This document shows positions 26,774-34,651 of a stretch of 37,360 bases of DNA, one piece after another (the first letter of the stretch is position 1; each line of letters starts with the position of its first letter). The notes below the pieces were generated by a model, which had not been told where the DNA came from, ran no database searches, and saw nothing but the letters and a program-made list of their open reading frames with translations. This stretch comes from Patescibacteria group bacterium (GTDB lineage Bacteria; Patescibacteriota; Minisyncoccia; Moranbacterales; UBA2206): NCBI GenBank assembly GCA_030837625.1, contig JAUPKF010000010.1, forward strand, positions 1-37,360. The letters are read 5' to 3'. The translations under genes and the position numbers were made by a program.

Positions 26774-28468
26774 TCATTTTACCCGATAAATAAAGTATTG
26801 ATTATAAAGACTATCTGTAAAAACCTTCTCGAAACGGTTGTTGTTGCTCATTAAATCATTGAATTGTTTCAATTCTGCAGAGGTTACGATATAATCAGAT
26901 TTAAAATCATTCACAATAGTATCAGCAACCTGATCGCCTTGTTTCTCATACCAAACTTTCTTACGGTCGTCATTTTTCAGGCTGTATTGTTTTTGGCTGT
27001 TGATCTCATCACACTTCTCTTGAACACAAACATACCCATCATTGGATATGTGCCACCAATTCCAATACATTTCATGCGAATAATCATAAAGAAAACGAGG
27101 CTCGATTCCAGCTATATAGTAGTTGTCTTGATTATAGTAAAAAAGCACAGGAAACCAATTCCAGGAAGCATTGAAAACCACCGTATTTTTTTCAGTGTTG
27201 TTTTTTAGCCAAACGGCAGTTCCTTCGATAGCATCATAAGGCCCCGACGACGCTATTTGATCATAAATAAAAAGCATGTTGGCGGAAAACAAATAAACTA
27301 CCGTAATAATGATCCCCGTAACCAAAGATTTTTTAACTAACACATGGTTTACTTCGATGTAGCTGAAAAGGTAATTGAAGCTCATCACAATATAGGCCGC
27401 GGAGAAGAAAACGAAAAAATCTCCGTTTCTTTGACTTAGAAAGGTACCCAGAAGAAATCCAATACTTAAGAGAAACAATGTCCCCTTAAGCGGTCTTTTG
27501 TTTTTTTCTTCAACGTTATATTCTGTCGTATCGTCTTTTATATCTTCTTTCTTCTCCCTGATATAGCGCTGAATTTCAAAAACAACGGCCACCATCAGCA
27601 TGGAAACTATTAAAGTATTAGATTTGATGAAGTTTATGAAGTTTACGGGGTACAGCTCTACTCCTTCGGCGATATTAACTTTTTTCCCTATTATTGTCTC
27701 ATTGAAAACTCCAAAAATTATATCTCTTATATAAAAGAAGAGTCCTGGAGCAAAAAAGTTCAGACTTAATAGCGCCAAAACCACCCCTAGCAAAGAACTA
27801 GCTACTATCTTCCAGTCTGGCCTGTTGTCGTTGTAAAAAGCATCGAATGCAAAATATATCGCCGCCACGACCAGCGGAAAAAAGAAAGTTACACTATGCC
27901 AAAATAGATAAAAAAAGGAAAGAATGAATATGCCAAGGTATTTCCTTCTATACAGAAAATATAGCTCTAAAATAAGAAGCGCCGGGGCGAGAGCGTACGG
28001 CCGTGTTAAAAGAAATCTAAGAATAGAGCCATGGTTGATTATGGCCAAAAGCAAAGCGACCCACAAAAAAGCGTTTTTCTCCTTAACTTTCAACAGAAAG
28101 AAATAAAGAGTCGCAAAAGAGACTGAAACAAAAAATGCCGCGTACAACTTTATCCCCAAAAATAAAGGCGTAATAAATGTGAAGGGTATCAAGGCTAGAT
28201 AAAAGAGGAAATTGTAGTAAATAAAATAAGTCTGGTTCAGGGAAATATTAGAAAAATAAAGCCAATGAAAATTTTTAAAAGCATCGAGTCCTTCGCCTCT
28301 AATGATTTCAGCAAAACGAATATGAAAAAAATGGTCATCAAGCGACACAAAACGGTCAATTGAAAAATAAATAAGATTAAACAACAAGAAAAACAGGGAG
28401 AAGACAAGCATTATCCTAAAATAATCTTTTCTAAGAATTTTATGCGCTTTTCCTAAAAATAATTTCAT
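26774..28468 (-). CDS. GT-C-like polytopic membrane glycosyltransferase
   Basis: A 564-aa protein with about ten to twelve membrane helices and a C-terminal soluble domain (about 420-564). The first external loop carries SLDDHFFHIRFAE (D44, D45, H46, H49), placed like the acidic motif of GT-C enzymes such as STT3/AglB and PMT. The C-terminal part has EGTAVWLKNNTEKNTVVF and NASWNWFPVLFYY. It would transfer a sugar from a lipid carrier on the outer face of the membrane. Its start overlaps the methyltransferase stop (ATGA). Position between the pilins and pilD suggests pilin or surface-protein glycosylation, as inference. A polymer flippase or other GT-C role is the alternative. Confidence 0.75.
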   Translation of the reverse strand: MKLFLGKAHKILRKDYFRIMLVFSLFFLLFNLIYFSIDRFVSLDDHFFHIRFAEIIRGEGLDAFKNFHWLYFSNISLNQTYFIYYNFLFYLALIPFTFITPLFLGIKLYAAFFVSVSFATLYFFLLKVKEKNAFLWVALLLAIINHGSILRFLLTRPYALAPALLILELYFLYRRKYLGIFILSFFYLFWHSVTFFFPLVVAAIYFAFDAFYNDNRPDWKIVASSLLGVVLALLSLNFFAPGLFFYIRDIIFGVFNETIIGKKVNIAEGVELYPVNFINFIKSNTLIVSMLMVAVVFEIQRYIREKKEDIKDDTTEYNVEEKNKRPLKGTLFLLSIGFLLGTFLSQRNGDFFVFFSAAYIVMSFNYLFSYIEVNHVLVKKSLVTGIIITVVYLFSANMLFIYDQIASSGPYDAIEGTAVWLKNNTEKNTVVFNASWNWFPVLFYYNQDNYYIAGIEPRFLYDYSHEMYWNWWHISNDGYVCVQEKCDEINSQKQYSLKNDDRKKVWYEKQGDQVADTIVNDFKSDYIVTSAELKQFNDLMSNNNRFEKVFTDSLYNQYFIYRVK

Positions 28469-29043
28469 TTTATCGCCACTAAAAAGTTATTAAAACCGAA
28501 TTGGAAACCCTCGCCTCTGGCGCTGGAAAAACCAGCCTGCCTGGCTAAGCTCTCCAGTTCCTTTATGCTAAGGTATCTTTTGTGATCGTTTATTTCTTCT
28601 TTACTGACAAGATTCACACTGGCAAGAAGCTCCAACAGATTTTTACTTTTCGGAGCGGGAGTTGTCAGCAAAAGGACACCCCCTCTTTTCAGAGTTCTGA
28701 AACACTCCGAGAAGTGACCTTCACAATTGTTTAGATGCTCCACGACAGCCAAAGATGTAACCGCATCAAAACTTTGATCCGCCAACGGCAACTTCTTGTT
28801 CAAATCATGGCTGATAAGCTTCACATTCCTTTCCCCAATATCCTCCTTAACTGACAAATCCAAGCCTACTCCATCTCTTATTTTATAACTTATTTTTTTA
28901 AGCAAGCCGCCATCAAATCCACAACCCAAATCTAAAACTTTTGAAGCCGCGGGAATCTTATCGATAACTCTCCCGTACCTCAAGCCAGCAAGAAGGTATT
29001 CCAGAAACGGTTCTCTTTTTTGAAAATGAGATCTTCTTCTCAT
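28465..29043 (-). CDS. Class I SAM-dependent methyltransferase
   Basis: A 192-aa methyltransferase with motif I VLDLGCGFDGG (36-46), GVGLDLS, then SFDAVTSLAVVEHL and LKRGGVLLLTTPAP, the Methyltransf_11-type order. The start has one of the better ribosome sites here (AGGTGAG six bases before ATG). Flanked by GT2 and the GT-C-like gene, it probably modifies a glycan or lipid-linked sugar; the substrate is unknown. Confidence 0.88.
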   Translation of the reverse strand: MRRRSHFQKREPFLEYLLAGLRYGRVIDKIPAASKVLDLGCGFDGGLLKKISYKIRDGVGLDLSVKEDIGERNVKLISHDLNKKLPLADQSFDAVTSLAVVEHLNNCEGHFSECFRTLKRGGVLLLTTPAPKSKNLLELLASVNLVSKEEINDHKRYLSIKELESLARQAGFSSARGEGFQFGFNNFLVAIK

Positions 29044-29049
29044 TAAAAC

Positions 29050-29775
29050 TCACCTAAATAAATTATACTTTATCAAACACCAAATCGCTTCAAATCCGTC
29101 TTTCCAGGCTATTTTCTTACCTTCCTCATACGTTCGCCCGCTATAAGAAATCCCCACTTCGTATATTCGGCATTTGTTTTTTTTAGCCAGCTTTCCTATA
29201 TAAGCCGTCACCTCGGGTTCAAAGCCGAACCGCTTCGACTCAAGCTTTGGGAAAATCTCTTGCAGTATCTTCTTTGTAAAAACCTTATAACAGCTTTCCA
29301 TATCAGTCAGGTTCAAATTGGTCAGCATGTTGGAAAGCCTGGTGAGAAATTTATTCCCCACGTAATGCCAATAATACATAACCCGATGCGGACCGCTCCC
29401 CTGGAATCTTGAGCCGTAAACCACATCCGCCTTGTTATCCAATATCGGTTTAAGAAGAATTTCATATTCTCCAGGATCATACTCCAAATCAGCATCTTGG
29501 ATTATTATTATATCCCCGGTAGCCTCCTTAAAGCCAACTTTCAGCGCCGCTCCTTTGCCCTGGTTTTCGTTTTGGTATATTATTTTATGCTTTGTTTCAA
29601 GTCTTTTCAAAATTTCCCGACTCTTGTCGGTAGAAAAATCATCCACAATAATAATTTCCTTTTCTAAACCAAAAATAGAAGCCCTTTCAATTGCTTCTAT
29701 AATTACACTCAGGGTTTTTTCTTCGTTGTAAACAGCGACTACTATACTAGCCTTTCGCCATGATAAATTGTCCAT
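29050..29775 (-). CDS. Family 2 glycosyltransferase (polyprenyl-phosphate type)
   Basis: A 241-aa GT-A enzyme: [12 protein letters not shown] at the start, VDDFSTD (44-50), [13 protein letters not shown] and the metal-binding [11 protein letters not shown] (94-104), resembling DPM1-like transferases that load one sugar on undecaprenyl phosphate. No membrane anchor is seen. It likely supplies the lipid-linked donor for the GT-C-like protein encoded two genes downstream. Confidence 0.9.
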   Translation of the reverse strand: MDNLSWRKASIVVAVYNEEKTLSVIIEAIERASIFGLEKEIIIVDDFSTDKSREILKRLETKHKIIYQNENQGKGAALKVGFKEATGDIIIIQDADLEYDPGEYEILLKPILDNKADVVYGSRFQGSGPHRVMYYWHYVGNKFLTRLSNMLTNLNLTDMESCYKVFTKKILQEIFPKLESKRFGFEPEVTAYIGKLAKKNKCRIYEVGISYSGRTYEEGKKIAWKDGFEAIWCLIKYNLFR

Positions 29776-29816
29776 CCACTCTGTAGTCTATCTTGATTTT
29801 AATAACAAACTTTTCT

Positions 29817-29844
29817 TGCCTGCCGACTAAAAGCTCGGCAGGCA
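29817..29844 (-). terminator. Hairpin downstream of the pilin gene
   Basis: A perfect 10-bp stem (TGCCTGCCGA with its complement) and 8-base loop, 33 bases after the pilin stop. It lacks a clean T-run in the direction of transcription, so it may attenuate or protect the pilin mRNA rather than terminate fully. Confidence 0.45.
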
Positions 29845-29876
29845 TAAAAAATTCCCTAAAATACAACCTGTATGTA

Positions 29877-30296
29877 CTATGTTGATGGGCAACCAGTGGC
29901 AGTTCCGTTAAAGACTGCTCCTTGCTCATTTACAATAGCATAGCAAGTTCCTGTTCCTATCGTACTGGCTTGAACGTTTATACTAAACGTTCCATTTCCG
30001 GCCACACCACAAGTAGTAGGGCTATTACCACCTAAATTTGTATTGTAGCCTGTAGCGTTGGGGATGGTAGTGCTAGTAAGAGATCCCGAGTCACATTCCA
30101 TAACAGCTCTCGACTGGATAGCCGAAGCCTGGGATTTAAACGACGCTACTTGAGCCTTTACCCGAGCGCTACTTAGACTGACCAACACGATCGAAGCCAA
30201 AATTCCGATGATGGCGATAACGATCAAAAGTTCGATCAGGGTAAATCCTTTCTTTTTCTTCATAGTTTTCTTTTTGGTTGTTTTTTTCTTTTTCAT
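29877..30296 (-). CDS. Type IV pilin, probable major subunit
   Basis: A 139-aa prepilin with a very lysine-rich leader (MKKKKTTKKKTMKKKK), cleavage after Gly17 and mature start FTLIELLIVIAIIGILASIVL with Glu5. An internal Met12 could also initiate. The globular part is short, Thr/Ser/Asn-rich and has four cysteines, like CPR major pilins. It has its own promoter and a leader of about 155 bases with a strong hairpin, and is followed by a hairpin, all fitting a highly expressed subunit. Ser/Thr-rich tail and neighbouring glycosyltransferases suggest glycosylation (inference). Confidence 0.93.
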   Translation of the reverse strand: MKKKKTTKKKTMKKKKGFTLIELLIVIAIIGILASIVLVSLSSARVKAQVASFKSQASAIQSRAVMECDSGSLTSTTIPNATGYNTNLGGNSPTTCGVAGNGTFSINVQASTIGTGTCYAIVNEQGAVFNGTATGCPST

Positions 30297-30354
30297 TTTT
30301 TCACCCGCCTTTCTATTTTTAATGTTTACTCCGTTAAATTTCCCTTCCAGGAAA

Positions 30355-30415
30355 CCGCCTACGGCGGAAAATAACGGAGACTGCCTCGTTAAATATTTTC
30401 AAAAAATATTTAACG
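30355..30415. repeat. Palindromes in the pilin mRNA leader
   Basis: CCGCC-TAC-GGCGG (30355-30367) and a perfect 13-bp A/T-rich palindrome (30387-30399 with 30403-30415) lie in the untranslated leader and could shape pilin mRNA stability or translation. Confidence 0.6.
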
Positions 30416-30460
30416 GGGTGAATTTTTCTATTTCTAAAATCCGCCTTTTGTCTTGATTTT

Positions 30461-30488
30461 ATTATACCACACTCTGCCAATCCGCCAA
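30461..30488 (-). promoter_or_regulatory. Promoter of the major pilin
   Basis: TTGGCG (30483-30488), 16-base spacer, extended -10 TGGTATAAT (-10 at 30461-30466). It gives the pilin its own transcript within the locus. Confidence 0.7.
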
Positions 30489-30545
30489 CTTTTTTATCCA
30501 CTCCTCCCCTCCGCTTTGTACTTTCTACTTTATACTTTCTACTCT

Positions 30546-31016
30546 TTACTGGCAGTTTTTGTCCGAAAAATTGCAAACAATCGTTTCCGTTCCGTCGGCG
30601 CTCGAAGCGCTATATTGATAATCGCCGCCGGCGAGAGATGTTCCCTCCAAGGGAGTATTATACGACCAACTGGTATTTGAAATATTAGGCCAAGTAGCGT
30701 CGTGTCCAGACATAGCCGACGCGCAGGTATTGTCAGCACAACAAACCACCGTCGTTCCGCCAGTCGGAGCCGCGGCAGTGGCTTCTCCCAAACTATCATC
30801 GCAAGACGTCAACTCTCTCATCACACTGGCCATTGAAGAAAGCACCGAAGCCCGGGCAGCTTTTCGCCGGCCGCCTTGCAAGCTTACCATCATGATCGCC
30901 GCTAAAACTCCAATGATGGCAACTATTACCAAGAGTTCGATGAGGGTAAAGCCTCGACTTGCCGATAGATATCTTCTATTGGTTATAGTTGTTTTTTTAT
31001 TTCTATTTTTACTCAT
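30546..31016 (-). CDS. Type IV pilin, second subunit
   Basis: A 156-aa prepilin with cleavage after Gly22 in SASRG/FTLIELLVIVAIIGVLAAIMM, Glu5 present. Six cysteines, including a VVCC pair, suggest disulfides. The start codon sits at the edge of the left 33-bp inverted repeat of the GxxExxY unit, so its natural upstream region has been replaced by the repeat or evolved with it. Confidence 0.9.
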   Translation of the reverse strand: MSKNRNKKTTITNRRYLSASRGFTLIELLVIVAIIGVLAAIMMVSLQGGRRKAARASVLSSMASVMRELTSCDDSLGEATAAAPTGGTTVVCCADNTCASAMSGHDATWPNISNTSWSYNTPLEGTSLAGGDYQYSASSADGTETIVCNFSDKNCQ

Positions 31017-31476
31017 TTACGAACTACGAAATAAGCGAATTACGAAAAACTATCTCAAATTCACAACTCTCTTATATCTGACTCCTTCGCTGGTGAATGT
31101 GATAATTATGCCTAGTTTCAAATTGGTCACTTTTAAATATCTGTATAACTGGTCTATGTCTTTCGTGGTAATTATGGTTCTCTGCTTTGTTTCCAAAATA
31201 ATCTTATTGAGAACCAGAAAATCCAATATATGTATTCCGAGATCTTGATCTTTGTATTTCAGTTTGTATCTGATTTGTTCTTTGCATTCTATATTTTTAT
31301 CTCGAAATTCCTTTGCCAGGGCGGCTTGATACACTTTCTCTTTATGCCCAAATCCCAATCTCTTAAAAACATGAAACACCACACCCATTATCTGAAAACA
31401 TTCATCGGCATATATTAAATTTCTTTTTGTTTTCACTCTGAAATTTCGTAATTCGCTTATTTCGTAGTTCGTAAAT
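31015..31476. mobile_element. GxxExxY gene unit bounded by 33-bp perfect inverted repeats
   Basis: Arms 31015-31047 and 31444-31476 are perfectly complementary over 33 bases (core TTCGTAATTCGCTTATTTCG and onwards). The unit fits exactly between the pilC stop codon (31476-31478) and the next pilin's start (31014-31016). A near copy of one arm (about 26 of 28 bases) stands without the gene at about 32876-32903. This is the architecture of a small mobile cassette, though no transposase is inside. Confidence 0.7.
31050..31436 (-). CDS. GxxExxY protein (PD-(D/E)XK-like)
   Basis: A 128-aa protein starting with GTG. The family motif G30xxE33xxY36 lies in RLGFGHKEKVYQAALA, followed by a nuclease-like core with D72 in HILDFLVLN and E82-x-K84 in IILETKQ. 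The PD-(D/E)XK-like arrangement is visible; activity is unproven, and the family has no established function. It is an intruder in the pilus operon and lies inside a perfect 33-bp inverted repeat. Confidence 0.88.
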   Translation of the reverse strand: MKTKRNLIYADECFQIMGVVFHVFKRLGFGHKEKVYQAALAKEFRDKNIECKEQIRYKLKYKDQDLGIHILDFLVLNKIILETKQRTIITTKDIDQLYRYLKVTNLKLGIIITFTSEGVRYKRVVNLR

Positions 31477-32690
31477 TATTTTATCTGTCCCGCGATATCA
31501 TAAATCGGCATCAGAACCGCCACCGCCATAAAGCCGACGCCGATGCCGATGATGATCATCAAAATCGGCTCAATCAAAGTGGACAAGTTTTTGGTGGCCA
31601 TTTCCGTTTCCTGCTCGTAAAACCTAGCGATATGTCCGAGCACCGAATCGATCTGGCCGGAATCCTCGCCGATTTTCACCATATGCGCCACCACCGGTGG
31701 TATGACCGGGCTTTTCCTAAGGACGTTGCTCATATTGCCGCCGATTTTAACTTCCTCGGCCGCCTGCAAAAAAACCTTTTCATAAACGGTGTTGCCGATT
31801 ACCGAGCTGACAATTTTCAAGGATTGAATGATGGGAATGCCTCCGGTCAAAAGCACCGCCAGGTTTTCGGCGAAACGGGCAATATAGACTCCGCGGAAAA
31901 TCGGCCCCACGATCGGCAAATTTATTTTCACCTGATCCCATTCTTTCTTGCCGTCTTCCGATTTGATGTAGTAGATAACACCCCCGACAAATCCCAAAAT
32001 CATTATCGCCACCGCCCACCAATAGCTGGCCATAAAATCACCCACGATCATCACCAACTTCGTATACCAAGGCACGTCAGCATTGAGCTCTTTGATCATA
32101 ACCGTCAGCTTGGGAAGAATGAAGGTGATCACCAAAAATCCGATTATGAAAAAGACTATCATCACAATGGCCGGATACATCATTGCTCCGCGCACCCGGC
32201 TGACCAAGGTGTAGTTTTTCTCGATGTTTTCCGCCACGTAATCGATGGATTTTTTCAAATTTCCCGAAGCCTCGCCAGCCCGGACGATGTTCACCGTCAA
32301 GACGGAAAAAACATCGCGATGCCTGTCCAGGGCGTTGGAAAAAGGCATGCCGTCTTCAATGTCGCTCACCATTTCTCCGAGAATTTTTTTCAGATATTTA
32401 CTGGTTGTCTGGTCGGCGATCGCGGTAAGGGAAGAAACCACCGGCACTCTGGCCTCGATTAGCACCGCCAACTGCCGAAAGAAAACCACCTGCTCCTTTT
32501 CCGTCACCCGGTCGTAATATTTGAGGACGGCTTTCTTTAAGGCGTCGGAGCTCTCCTCTTTGTTCATACTGATCGGGAAAAGCTGGCTTTTTTGCAGAGC
32601 CTCGGCGGCCGCGTCCAGATTTTGCGCTTCCACATAGCCCTCCTTTATTTCCCCCTCCTTGCCCCTGGCTTTGAATATAAATTTTGCCAT
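31476..32690 (-). CDS. pilC: Type IV pilus inner-membrane platform protein
   Basis: A 404-aa PilC/GspF protein with two repeated T2SSF domains (FFRQLAVLIEARVPVVSSL at about 70-88 and FAENLAVLLTGGIPIIQSL at about 275-293) and three membrane helices (about 170-195, 222-245, 375-398). It sits in the membrane and couples the PilB/PilT motors to pilin insertion and removal. It has a candidate promoter and is separated from pilT by a repeat-filled spacer. Confidence 0.97.
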   Translation of the reverse strand: MAKFIFKARGKEGEIKEGYVEAQNLDAAAEALQKSQLFPISMNKEESSDALKKAVLKYYDRVTEKEQVVFFRQLAVLIEARVPVVSSLTAIADQTTSKYLKKILGEMVSDIEDGMPFSNALDRHRDVFSVLTVNIVRAGEASGNLKKSIDYVAENIEKNYTLVSRVRGAMMYPAIVMIVFFIIGFLVITFILPKLTVMIKELNADVPWYTKLVMIVGDFMASYWWAVAIMILGFVGGVIYYIKSEDGKKEWDQVKINLPIVGPIFRGVYIARFAENLAVLLTGGIPIIQSLKIVSSVIGNTVYEKVFLQAAEEVKIGGNMSNVLRKSPVIPPVVAHMVKIGEDSGQIDSVLGHIARFYEQETEMATKNLSTLIEPILMIIIGIGVGFMAVAVLMPIYDIAGQIK

Positions 32691-32716
32691 TTTATTTTAA
32701 TTTTATTGTTAGCTTG

Positions 32717-32744
32717 ATAATACCATATTTTTCGTCGCAGCCAA
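32717..32744 (-). promoter_or_regulatory. Candidate promoter of pilC
   Basis: TTGGCT (32739-32744), 16-base spacer, TGGTATTAT with -10 at 32717-32722, about 27 bases before the ATG. Confidence 0.5.
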
Positions 32745-32754
32745 AACTTTTTCC

Positions 32755-32903
32755 GAGTTTCGTAATTCGCTTTGATCCCAACCGGAGTCTCTGCGTAGCA
32801 AGACTCCGGCTTCCGGGCATGTCGGAGTCCTCTGCGAGAGACTCCGACACGGAAAATCTTTTCTGCATTTTCGTAGTTCGCTTTTTTCGTAGTTCGTAAA
32901 TTT
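32755..32903. repeat. Inverted-repeat arms with two hairpins, pilT-pilC spacer
   Basis: TTTCGTAATTCGCTTT (left) and TTCGCTTTTTTCGTAGTTCGTAAA (right) repeat the GxxExxY-unit arm. Between them are two hairpins: CCGGAGTCT/AGACTCCGG (32782-32790, 32801-32809) and GTCGGAGTC/GACTCCGAC (32821-32829, 32840-32848). No gene is present. Confidence 0.7.
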
Positions 32904-33985
32904 CAGTATTTCAAAAGCGTCTGGAAATTCTTGGAATCCTTGGCATAACCCAAAGCGCTTTCCAAAGTAACCAACCCGTTTTGGACCAATCCCGCCAAAG
33001 ATTTATCCAGCGTTATCATCCCCTGGTCGGAACTGGTTTCGATAACGTTATCCAATTGGTAAGATTTGTTTTCCCGGATAAGGTTTTCCACCGCGTGATT
33101 TTTGATCATTATCTCCACCGCCGGCGCTCTCCCACCTTTGGTGCACGGCAAGAGCCTTTGCGATGCGACACCCAAGAGAACATTGGCTAACTGGCTACGA
33201 ACTTGGTTTTGTTGATGAGCCGGAAAAACATCCACGATACGGTCGATTGTTTGCGGAGAATCGTTGGTGTGCAAAGTGGCAAAAATCAAATGCCCCGTTT
33301 CCGCCGCCGTGAGCGCCGTCGAGATTGTATCGAGATCGCGCATTTCTCCGACCAGCACCACGTTGGCGTCTTCCCTAAAAACCGATTTAAGCGCCAGTTT
33401 GAAAGACTTTGAATCCTGATACACTTCCCGCTGGTTGATTATGCAGCGATCTTGTTCATAAACATATTCAATCGGATCCTCGATAGTTATGATGTGTTTT
33501 TCCTGATTGTGATTTATTTCATTGATCAGCGCGGCCAACGTCGTGGATTTCCCGTGGCCTACCGGTCCGACGATAAGAACCAGCCCTTGGTGCATTTTGG
33601 TAAAATCATACAAGATTTCCGGCATCATTAGCTCGGAAAGCGTCCTGATCTCCTTGGGAATCAATCGAAAAGCTACGCTTACCCGCCCTTGCTGAAAAAA
33701 AGCGTTCACTCTGAACCTGGCTTTTTCTTCCAAACTGTAGGAAAAGTCTGCCTGGCCTTCTTCCGTCAGTTTTTTTTGTCCTTCTTCTCCCAAAATAGAG
33801 TTGCAAATATCCCGAGTCATATCTGGAGTCAATATTTCATCCTGAGTTTGAGGATACAGTTTTCCGTCAATCCGAAAAGTCGGATACCGACCGACTGTCA
33901 AGTGCAAATCAGACGCGCCCTGCTGAGCCACCAATCGCAACAAGTTTTTTATTTTCTGTTCCATATGTACTGCCATAGATTTCAC
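32903..33985 (-). CDS. pilT: Type IV pilus retraction ATPase
   Basis: A 360-aa hexameric ATPase that depolymerises the pilus (twitching, DNA uptake). N-terminal ASDLHLTVGRYPTFRIDG, Walker A GPVGHGKSTTLA (about 138-149; the family normally has GPTGSGKST), Asp box and Walker B LVGEMRDLDTI (about 206-216), His box HLIFATLHTND. The GTG at 33985 is in frame, but ATG at 33976 or 33964 is a more natural start. It ends with the family LL/YAKD region. Confidence 0.96.
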   Translation of the reverse strand: MKSMAVHMEQKIKNLLRLVAQQGASDLHLTVGRYPTFRIDGKLYPQTQDEILTPDMTRDICNSILGEEGQKKLTEEGQADFSYSLEEKARFRVNAFFQQGRVSVAFRLIPKEIRTLSELMMPEILYDFTKMHQGLVLIVGPVGHGKSTTLAALINEINHNQEKHIITIEDPIEYVYEQDRCIINQREVYQDSKSFKLALKSVFREDANVVLVGEMRDLDTISTALTAAETGHLIFATLHTNDSPQTIDRIVDVFPAHQQNQVRSQLANVLLGVASQRLLPCTKGGRAPAVEIMIKNHAVENLIRENKSYQLDNVIETSSDQGMITLDKSLAGLVQNGLVTLESALGYAKDSKNFQTLLKY

Positions 33986-34034
33986 GTATCATGGAACACA
34001 TAGCATGGAACACGGAACGACCTCTAAGTTCCCC

Positions 34035-34164
34035 TGTGTTATGTGTTATGTGTTATGTGTTATGTGTTATGTGTTATGTGTTATGTGTTATGTGTTATGT
34101 GTTATGTGTTATGTGTTATGTGTTATGTGTTATGTGTTATGTGTTATGTGTTATGTGTTATGTG
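34035..34164. repeat. Heptamer array TGTGTTA
   Basis: Eighteen perfect tandem copies of TGTGTTA (34035-34160) plus a partial unit, beginning right after the response-regulator stop in transcription order. Left of it, ATGGAACACATAGCATGGAA carries the same word in the opposite orientation. Confidence 0.95.
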
Positions 34165-34165
34165 C

Positions 34166-34543
34166 TTACAAATTTTCTTCAACCTTCTTCAAAACTTCCG
34201 AGGGCGTAAAATATGATTTAACCAGATAATCGGCCGCCCCTAGCGCCATCCCTTCTTTGATCTCCTCTTTCTGGCTCAGATTCGAAAGAAGAATAACCCG
34301 AATATCTTTCAGCTTTTCATTTTTTTTCATCTCGGCAAGCACTTCCAAACCGTTCATCCGCGGCATCATAATATCCAAAAGCATCAGATCGGGAATGTAT
34401 CCTTCTTCAAACTTTTTCATCACCGCTTGCCCATCTTCCGCCATAGTCACATCGAAACCCTCCTGAGTCAATTTCAAGTGATAAATATCCGCCACAAAAA
34501 TATCATCCTCTGCGATTAAAATTTTCTTATTGTTATCTGCCAT
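34166..34543 (-). CDS. CheY-like response regulator
   Basis: A single receiver domain of about 125 aa from ATG 34543 (MADNNKKILIAEDD); an eight-residue upstream extension is possible. Acidic pair in IAEDD, phospho-acceptor Asp in LMLLDIMMPRMNG, Ser in ILLSNLS and Lys in YLVKSYF are all present, so phosphorylation is expected. No output domain: it should act by protein contact. Position between pilB and pilT suggests control of extension versus retraction, as PilG/PilH do elsewhere; no histidine kinase is in the window. The stop codon abuts the heptamer array. Confidence 0.92.
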   Translation of the reverse strand: MADNNKKILIAEDDIFVADIYHLKLTQEGFDVTMAEDGQAVMKKFEEGYIPDLMLLDIMMPRMNGLEVLAEMKKNEKLKDIRVILLSNLSQKEEIKEGMALGAADYLVKSYFTPSEVLKKVEENL

Positions 34544-34567
34544 AATTATTTCACCGATTCGAATCAA

Positions 34568-34651
34568 CGAATGTATACGAATTCACGAATTCTTTATTCG
34601 CGTCATTCGCATATTCGTAGATTCGAATGTCATTCGTAGATTCGCATCGCG
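34568..34651. repeat. Word-repeat spacer between pilB and the response regulator
   Basis: CGAATGTATACGAATTCACGAATTC on the left is mirrored by ATTCGTAGATTCGAATGTCATTCGTAGATTCG-type words on the right (written here only as word classes), a loose inverted repeat different in wording from the other spacers. Confidence 0.6.

Noticed and set aside
29817-29844. Canonical rho-independent terminator after the major pilin
   Set aside because: The stem is perfect but is followed by AGAAAAG on the transcribed strand; kept only as a hairpin of uncertain role.
23757-34164. Heptamer arrays as CRISPR arrays
   Set aside because: Units are 7 bases without unique spacers and no cas genes are present.
33991-34229. 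Plus-strand frames reading CVMCYVL repeats
   Set aside because: Same reason: translation of the TGTGTTA array, with no start signal or conserved domain.
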